Part shown: piece after piece, positions 60,902 to 64,000 of the stretch
Layout of the letters: each line of letters begins with the position of its first letter
Position numbering within the stretch: position 1 is the stretch's first letter
Assembly (NCBI GenBank): GCA_035530135.1
Contig: DATKVJ010000061.1
Span: forward strand, 1-64,000
Length of the DNA: 64,000 bases
Source of the DNA: CAIYYX01 sp035530135
Lineage (GTDB): Bacteria > Pseudomonadota > Gammaproteobacteria > Burkholderiales > Rhodocyclaceae
Reading direction: 5' to 3'
The notes under the pieces: generated by a model
Database searches by the model: none
What the model was told of the DNA's origin: nothing
The model's input: the letters and a program-made list of their open reading frames with translations, nothing else
Position numbers and translations under genes: made by a program

Positions 60902-61849
60902 TCAGGCCGAGCCGCGAACCATCGGATCCTTGGCCTCTTCCAGCAGCCAATTCCTGAACACCACGACCTTGGGCCGCTCGGCGCTGGTCTCGGCGCTCAC
61001 CAGGTAGTAGGCGGATTTCATCGCCAGGCTGAGTTCGAAGGGGGCGACCAGCCTGCCCGCGGCCAGGTCGTGGGCGGCCAGCTCCTTGACGCCCAGCACC
61101 ACGCCCAGGCCGTCGACCGCCGCCTCCAGGCCGAGTATCGAGTGATTGAAGTGCGGGCCGCGGCTGGGGTCGACGCTGTCGACGCCGGCCGCCCTCAGCC
61201 ACTGCTCCCAGTCGGGCCGCTCGTCGCTGAGGTAGAGGGTGTCGTCGTGCAGCAGCACGTGGTAGCGCAGGTCCGCGGGCTTGGACAGAGGGCGCATGCC
61301 CTTTAGCAGGCTGGGGCTGCACAGCGGCGTCAGCGACACCGGGAACAGCAGGTCCACCCGCGAGTGCGGATACCTGCCGGTGCCGAAGCGGATGTCGATG
61401 TCGGCATCGACCGTCTGCTCTTCCGGGAAGTCGCGGCGGCTCGCGTCCATCAGCCGCATGCTGGCCAGGATCCGGATATCGATATCGGGGTTGGCGGTGA
61501 CGAAGCGGTGCAGCCTGGGCATCAGCCACTTGGTGGCAAACGAGGGCGGGACATTGACGGTGAGCGCATCGGCGCGCCCGTGGGCGCGTACCCGCTCCAC
61601 CGCCTGGGCGATGGCGTCGAAGCCCTCGCGCAATTTCGGCAGGAAGCTCCGGCCCACTTCGGTCAGTTCGATCGCGCGGGTGAGGCGGCGGAACAGCGCC
61701 ACATCGAGCTGGTCCTCCAGCAACTTGATCTGATGGCTGATGGCCGCCGGCGTGACGTGCAACTCCTCGGCGGCCTTGCGAAAGCTCAAGTGCCGGGCGG
61801 CGGCCTCGAAAGCCCGCAGTGAATTGAGAGGGGGGAGACGCTCGCTCAC
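60902..61849 (-). CDS. LysR-type regulator (GcvA-like)
   Basis: 315 residues. The GcvA-type N terminus (LPPLNSLRAFEAAARHLSFRKAAEELHVTPAAISHQIKLLE, about 5-45) holds the helix-turn-helix. The effector-binding domain covers about 92-300. Its stop is one base from the TonB receptor's stop, on the other strand. It is divergent from two small genes with an imperfect palindrome between. Its target may be those genes or itself. Confidence 0.9.
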   Translation of the reverse strand: MSERLPPLNSLRAFEAAARHLSFRKAAEELHVTPAAISHQIKLLEDQLDVALFRRLTRAIELTEVGRSFLPKLREGFDAIAQAVERVRAHGRADALTVNVPPSFATKWLMPRLHRFVTANPDIDIRILASMRLMDASRRDFPEEQTVDADIDIRFGTGRYPHSRVDLLFPVSLTPLCSPSLLKGMRPLSKPADLRYHVLLHDDTLYLSDERPDWEQWLRAAGVDSVDPSRGPHFNHSILGLEAAVDGLGVVLGVKELAAHDLAAGRLVAPFELSLAMKSAYYLVSAETSAERPKVVVFRNWLLEEAKDPMVRGSA

Positions 61850-61897
61850 CGGCGCACTATAGCTTAGTTTCTATAACTTGTGCCATTATCTTTTTTA

Positions 61898-61918
61898 GTT
61901 TGTTGCAATGCAGCAAAC
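61898..61918. promoter_or_regulatory. Imperfect palindrome between the GcvA-like regulator and small genes
   Basis: GTTTGTTGC-AAT-GCAGCAAAC: the arms match at 8 of 9 positions, in an AT-rich stretch. The core TTGC-N6-GCAA contains the LysR T-N11-A shape. It lies about 50 bases from the regulator start and 60 from the small-gene start. Confidence 0.5.
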
Positions 61919-61977
61919 GCAGTACATTGGCGCCGTGGTGCCCTCGCGGCTATCGATCATAGATTAGGAGATTTGAT

Positions 61978-62106
61978 ATGAACGCCAATGTACAACAAGC
62001 CGGCCTGAAACTGTCGCCCCGCGCCGGCAATGCCCAGGCGAACTCCCTGCGGGACCGTCTCGTCGCGTGGTTCTCGCGCTGCGACATCGACAGGCTTTAT
62101 TTTTGA
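61978..62106 (+). CDS. 42-residue protein
   Basis: The ATG at 61978 has a good TAGGAG upstream and the frame closes with TGA after 42 codons. The product is short and basic with a single Trp (RDRLVAWFSRCDIDRLYF at the end), without a clear membrane helix. It leads a two-gene unit with the DUF3563-like gene 13 bases on. I do not recognise the sequence. It lies opposite a LysR regulator, so it may be its main target. Confidence 0.5.
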   Translation: MNANVQQAGLKLSPRAGNAQANSLRDRLVAWFSRCDIDRLYF

Positions 62107-62119
62107 AAGGAGATTGAAA

Positions 62120-62353
62120 ATGAAATTCGATCTGACCCTCCATCATTCGGGTATCGCCCGGCATCCCGGGCAAGCCTCCGCTCTGAGCCGGCGTGTGTCC
62201 GCCGTGCTCGGGCGGGCCAAGGAATGGCTGTTCGCAGAATGGCATCCGCTCAGCGATGAAGAGGCTTATCTCGCCCAGGCCCAGAATGAGGCCGACCTCG
62301 AGCGGCGCCTGTTGGTCCTGCAGGATCCGCGTACCCGCCAGTCATTCTGGTGA
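62120..62353 (+). CDS. DUF3563-like small protein
   Basis: 77 residues with AAAGGAGA before the ATG. The C-terminal part EEAYLAQAQNEADLERRLLVLQ (about 47-66) matches the small DUF3563 family known mainly from betaproteobacteria, whose function is unknown. No membrane helix or signal peptide is seen. It follows the 42-residue gene by 13 bases. Confidence 0.65.
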   Translation: MKFDLTLHHSGIARHPGQASALSRRVSAVLGRAKEWLFAEWHPLSDEEAYLAQAQNEADLERRLLVLQDPRTRQSFW

Positions 62354-62371
62354 GTTTGATGAGTTCCTGAC

Positions 62372-62396
62372 GCCGCTTCGGCGAGCCCGAAGCGGC
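62372..62396. terminator. Hairpin after the DUF3563-like gene
   Basis: GCCGCTTCGG (62372-62381) pairs perfectly with CCGAAGCGGC (62387-62396) over a 5-base loop. There is no T-run after the stem, so it is terminator-like only. It sits between the small genes and feoA. Confidence 0.4.
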
Positions 62397-62475
62397 AGCG
62401 GCGCTTGATCCAGGAGGAAGCCCGGGCCGGCGAATTCCGCTATTATCCGGCCTTGCGCCATCGGGCTCGTCCTCC

Positions 62476-62709
62476 ATGCAATTGACCAAGTTGCTCGACT
62501 ATCTGACACCGGGGCAGGGTGGGCGGATCGTCGCCATCCACGCCGCCGAAGACCTCCGTCGCCGGCTCGTGGCGCTGGGGCTCAAGCCGGGCAACGAGAT
62601 CCGGATCGTCCGCCGGGGTCTGTTCGCCGGCCCGCTGCAGGTGCGGATCGGCACCACCGACATCATCATCCGCCGCTGCGACGCCCGGCAAATAGAGATC
62701 GCCGTATGA
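62476..62709 (+). CDS. feoA: Ferrous iron transport protein A
   Basis: 77 residues, a small SH3-like protein that works with the FeoB channel. RRLVALGLKPGNEIRIVRRG (about 27-46) and DIIIRRCDARQIEI at the end are typical. It lies 7 bases before the feoB start. No Fur box was found by eye in the 80 bases upstream. Confidence 0.88.
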   Translation: MQLTKLLDYLTPGQGGRIVAIHAAEDLRRRLVALGLKPGNEIRIVRRGLFAGPLQVRIGTTDIIIRRCDARQIEIAV

Positions 62710-62716
62710 GCCGGGC

Positions 62717-64000
62717 ATGAGAAAGGTCGCCCTGCTCGGCATGCCCAACACCGGCAAGTCGACGCTCTTCAACCGCTTGACCGGCTCCGGCGCCAGGGTC
62801 GGCAACTGGCCCGGGGTGACGGTGGAACTGGCCAGCGCCAAGTTGCTGCTCGGGGCGGAGATGGTCGAGGTGATCGACCTACCCGGCATCTACGACCTGC
62901 ACGGCTTCTCCGAGGACGAGCTGGTGGTGCGTCACTTCCTGGAGAACAATTCGATCGATCTGGCGGTGGTGATCCTGAACGCCGTCCAGATCGAGCGCCA
63001 GCTGGCGCTGGCGCTGCAGATCCAGGCCCTGGGCCTACCGCTGGTGCTGCTGCTCAACATGGAGGACGAGGCCAGGAAGCTGGGCATCCGGATCGACACC
63101 GGGAAGATCAGCGGCCAGCTGGCGATCCCGACGCTGCTGGTGAGCGCCAAGTACGGCTCCGGCTACCAGACCGCGCTGCATACCATCACGACCGCCCTGC
63201 GCGGCGCGCCGGCCACCCCGATCGAAGCCGTCAAGACCGCCCTGATCCCCGATCAGACCATAGAGGCGAAACTGACCCGCGTCCTCGCGGCCGCCGTGGA
63301 TATGCCGGTCACGATGTCGGTCAGCCTGACCGACCGCATCGACCGGGTGGTGCTCCATCCGGTGCTCGCCCTGCCGCTGTTCCTGGCGGTCATCCTGCTG
63401 CTCTTCCAGGCGGTGTTCGCCCTCGGGATGCCGCTGCAGGCGGGCATGAACGCCGCCTTCGGCTGGATGCGCCAGGACCTGCTCTCGCCCCTGCTCGCCG
63501 GGACGCCGCCCTTCGTCCAGGGCCTGCTGTTGGACGGGGTGTGGAACGGCGTCGCCACCGTCGCCACCTTCGTGCCGATCATCGTCTTGTTCTTCGTCTT
63601 CATGGCGATCGTCGAGGATACCGGCTACCTCTCCCGGGCGGCCTTCCTGACCGACGCCCTGATGGCGCGGCTCGGCCTCGACGGGCGCAGCTTCGTGATG
63701 ATCCTGATGGGCTTCGGCTGCAACGTCCCGGCGCTGATGGGCACGCGCATCATGCGCAGCCGGCCGTTGCGCCTGCTCTCGATGCTGCTGATCCCGCTGT
63801 CCTTGTGCTCGGCCAGGCTGCAGGTGTTCCTGTTCATCATCGCCGCGCTATTCACTTCCAGTCAGGCGCCCTACGTGCTGTTCTCCCTCTATCTCGCCAG
63901 CATCGCGACGGCGGTGGCGACGGCCCTGGTCTTCCGGCGCCACTTCCGCTCGACCGAGCCCTTCGTCATCGAGCTGCCGCCCTATCGCCTGCCGACCGTC
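62717..64000 (+). CDS. feoB: Ferrous iron transporter B (partial, 3' end outside window)
   Basis: The frame stays open from the ATG at 62717 to the window end (428 codons). The N-terminal G domain has G1 as GMPNTGKST (about 9-17; GNPN is more usual), G2 GVTVE, and G3 DLPG (about 54-57). It continues through the helical GDI-like region into the membrane part, where GFGCNVPALMGTRIMRS (about 333-349) is the first conserved Cys-containing gate motif. The protein imports Fe(II) across the inner membrane with FeoA. The rest of the gene lies beyond the window. Confidence 0.92.
   Translation, partial: MRKVALLGMPNTGKSTLFNRLTGSGARVGNWPGVTVELASAKLLLGAEMVEVIDLPGIYDLHGFSEDELVVRHFLENNSIDLAVVILNAVQIERQLALALQIQALGLPLVLLLNMEDEARKLGIRIDTGKISGQLAIPTLLVSAKYGSGYQTALHTITTALRGAPATPIEAVKTALIPDQTIEAKLTRVLAAAVDMPVTMSVSLTDRIDRVVLHPVLALPLFLAVILLLFQAVFALGMPLQAGMNAAFGWMRQDLLSPLLAGTPPFVQGLLLDGVWNGVATVATFVPIIVLFFVFMAIVEDTGYLSRAAFLTDALMARLGLDGRSFVMILMGFGCNVPALMGTRIMRSRPLRLLSMLLIPLSLCSARLQVFLFIIAALFTSSQAPYVLFSLYLASIATAVATALVFRRHFRSTEPFVIELPPYRLPTV

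Noticed and set aside
1..64000. CRISPR arrays, tRNA or rRNA genes, complete IS elements, phage genes
   Set aside because: Looked for on both strands; no regularly spaced repeats, cloverleaf candidates or transposase/integrase motifs were recognised.

Overview
The window is high-GC (roughly two-thirds G+C by eye) and densely coded, with short intergenic gaps and many overlapping stop/start codons. The gene content points to a free-living, respiring betaproteobacterium, most like the Rhodocyclales/Zoogloeaceae. Evidence includes a 3-hydroxybenzoate/gentisate pathway, Xsc-Pta sulfonate degradation, several chemoreceptors, sigma-54 promoters, ProQ, DUF748, DUF3563 and FeoAB. This placement is inference from gene content; there is no rRNA or tRNA gene in the window.

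Layout. 1-1922: the tail of one chemoreceptor and a complete second one. 1989-8679: a sulfoacetaldehyde module, with xsc and pta on + and, divergently, an IclR regulator and a CobS/CobT-like AAA+/VWA pair. 9065-12891: a glycine-zipper envelope protein and a large DUF748/AsmA-like protein. 12994-15930: a CBS-domain protein, a rearranged and decayed spoVR gene between two identical 32-bp repeats, and a FUSC membrane protein. 15953-20629: a LysR regulator divergent from four genes that take 3-hydroxybenzoate to fumarate plus pyruvate. 20626-28216: Lrp/AsnC, leuA, a DMT exporter, a conserved protein I cannot place, ProQ-like, DinB and an FMN-dependent lactate dehydrogenase.

28206-37593: a probable acquired or mobile cassette. 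It holds an AcoR-like sigma-54 activator, a zinc alcohol dehydrogenase with its own -24/-12 promoter, and a five-gene ABC importer with asymmetric ATPases. It is flanked by a full ribbon-helix-helix gene on one side and a truncated copy of that gene's 3' end on the other. 37770-43253: a tightly packed operon of twelve genes that looks like an undescribed sulfur-trafficking system. It encodes two YeeE/YedE membrane halves, a TusA-like carrier, three tiny membrane proteins, a membrane-anchored rhodanese-like protein, three DsrE/F/H-like proteins, an exported two-domain rhodanese and an exported cytochrome c.

43308-54666: an alpha/beta hydrolase, a flavin reductase-like protein, a GAF-PAS-GGDEF-EAL protein, a ThDP enzyme, a chemoreceptor with a C-terminal Cache module, an MFS carrier and a soluble chemoreceptor. 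54737-60900: an exported glycine-rich protein, an MFS carrier plus gamma-glutamyltransferase behind a near-perfect sigma-54 promoter, a small Cys/His protein and a TonB-dependent receptor. 60902-64000: a GcvA-type LysR regulator, two small genes, feoA and the 5' part of feoB.

The most interesting parts are the sulfur operon, the CobST-xsc association, the cassette with its one-active-site ABC ATPase pair, and the inverted spoVR gene.
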